Assembly: GCA_003152975.1 (NCBI GenBank)
Contig: PMBP01000509.1
Location: forward strand, 1-6,622
Origin: Phycisphaerales bacterium
Lineage (GTDB): Bacteria > Planctomycetota > Phycisphaerae > Sedimentisphaerales > Anaerohalosphaeraceae
Direction of reading: 5' to 3'
DNA: 6,622 bases
Shown: one piece after another, positions 5,883 through 6,622 of the stretch
Layout of the letters: each line of letters starts with the position of its first letter
Numbering within the stretch: position 1 is the stretch's first letter
Notes under the pieces: model-generated
Database searches by the model: none
Told to the model about the DNA's origin: nothing
The model's input: the letters and a program-made list of their open reading frames with translations, nothing else
Translations under genes and position numbers: made by a program

Positions 5883-6622
5883 GGCCGGGTCTCCGGGGCG
5901 CGATTGGCCGACAGGATTGCTTCGACTCGCTCGATGCATTGCAGCCAATAGGATTCGTTGTTGCCTTTGGCCGTTCGCCACGGCCGAGCGCCGGAACCGT
6001 ATCGGTGGATGAGCATCGGGCGGCTTGCGAATGCGAACAATTCAAACTCCCGTGCCAGCTCGGCCCAGACGGGATCGGTCGGGGCATCGAGTGATGTTGC
6101 ATCCTCCGGCAGAATGTCGTCAAAGACGATCGACGCCAGTTTTCGCTGTCGCGCCGCCCGCGCGATCCGCCAGCCGGTGTCCTGACTGAAGGTGCCGAGC
6201 CATCGTTCGGAGAATCGCGCGTAAGATCTGGCCGCGGCCGATTGTTCGAACGCTCGGCGATTGAGCAAGCCGCCGAGCCGCCCGATCTGTCGAATGACAA
6301 AGACGCCCGTGTTACACCACGGGCAATCGTTGTACGGCCGCCAGTCCATCGGAAGTTGGTTAGTCAGTTTCCGCCGAAAAAAGCAGAATACCGGGCTGGG
6401 AAAGTCGTGATACTTACCAACCTTCCACCGCGGATACGGCGCCCCGATTGCCCATGCATTCTTGGCCGACAACGCTTCGAGGCAAAGCAAATCCCATTGT
6501 GGCGCAAAAACATGCACATCAGGATCGACCACCAGCACGAATTCCGTCTGCACAAGTTCCATCGCCTTGTTGATCGCGAAGGCATGCGCCTTTGATCCGC
6601 TCAGTCCCCGGCAATCCATCGG
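5879..6622 (-). CDS. Glycosyltransferase, GT-A type, C-terminal 247 residues (5' end outside window)
   Basis: The frame runs open into the right window edge, so the N-terminus is missing. The ATG at 6619 is internal, because conserved sequence already surrounds it. Seen: GSKAHAFAINKAM followed by TEFVLVVDPDVHVF, which is the typical GT2-like layout of an alpha-helix with A.N.A before a beta-strand ending in a D.D metal and nucleotide-sugar motif (DPDVH, Asp33 and Asp35 of the fragment). Later come DCPWCNTGVFVIR, a probable acceptor-side block, and DTGWRIA with an Asp that could serve as part of the active site. No transmembrane segment is visible, so the enzyme is probably cytosolic or peripheral. 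Members of this fold transfer sugars to lipid carriers, glycans or proteins, and the sugar cannot be predicted. It overlaps the flippase-like gene by ATGA, so the two are almost certainly cotranscribed and translated together. Confidence 0.82.
   Translation of the reverse strand, partial: PMDCRGLSGSKAHAFAINKAMELVQTEFVLVVDPDVHVFAPQWDLLCLEALSAKNAWAIGAPYPRWKVGKYHDFPSPVFCFFRRKLTNQLPMDWRPYNDCPWCNTGVFVIRQIGRLGGLLNRRAFEQSAAARSYARFSERWLGTFSQDTGWRIARAARQRKLASIVFDDILPEDATSLDAPTDPVWAELAREFELFAFASRPMLIHRYGSGARPWRTAKGNNESYWLQCIERVEAILSANRAPETRP
5891..5894 (-). promoter_or_regulatory. Ribosome binding site for the flippase-like gene
   Basis: Read on the minus strand, GGAG lies 8 bases before ATG 5882, inside the end of the glycosyltransferase gene. 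It supports the short start over the in-frame ATGs at 5939 and 5981. Confidence 0.6.

Noticed and set aside
4938..5951. 337-codon open frame on the plus strand opposite the flippase-like gene
   Set aside because: The His/Asp/Glu-rich translation is what the complement of a membrane protein gene gives; it has no domain, and the minus-strand protein carries the family signature.
5455..6300. 281-codon minus-strand frame crossing the glycosyltransferase/flippase junction
   Set aside because: It runs in a different frame across two real genes, with Ser/Arg/Pro-rich sequence and no domain.

Overview
The window is a gene-dense, GC-rich bacterial segment whose main content is cell-surface glycan or glycolipid chemistry. 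It holds six protein-coding genes, two of them cut by the window edges. No rRNA, tRNA, CRISPR array, transposase or phage gene was seen. The organism cannot be named with certainty. The GC-rich coding style, the mixed gene content and the short repeats in the intergenic gaps fit an uncultured Planctomycetota-like (perhaps Phycisphaerae) genome. That placement is an impression, not a result.

Plus strand, 1-4873. The window opens inside the 3' end of a methylthioribose-1-phosphate isomerase gene (mtnA, methionine salvage). Ten bases later comes a DUF354 protein, a predicted GT-B-fold relative of UDP-GlcNAc 2-epimerase. A 107-base gap then holds an imperfect inverted repeat built from 8-base units. 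It is followed by a small class I SAM-dependent methyltransferase. A 77-base AT-rich gap with 14-base direct repeats and two competing hairpins separates this from a two-gene unit: an FrhB-type iron-sulfur/flavin protein (450 codons) overlapping by ATGA with a polysaccharide pyruvyl transferase family protein.

Minus strand, 6622-4893. A glycosyltransferase, cut at its N-terminus by the window edge, overlaps by ATGA with a multi-pass membrane protein of the flippase-like/LPG synthase transmembrane family. The two strands converge with only 19 bases between stop codons and no clear terminator.

Taken together, the genes suggest assembly of a modified surface glycan or glycolipid: a glycosyltransferase and the GT-B-like DUF354 protein for sugar handling, a methyltransferase and a pyruvyl transferase for decoration, a membrane protein that may act on a lipid-linked substrate, and a redox protein of unknown substrate tied to the pyruvyl transferase. 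mtnA is probably a housekeeping neighbour. The most interesting points are the tightly coupled FrhB/pyruvyl transferase pair and the methyltransferase bracketed by two unrelated repeat elements in an otherwise compact region.
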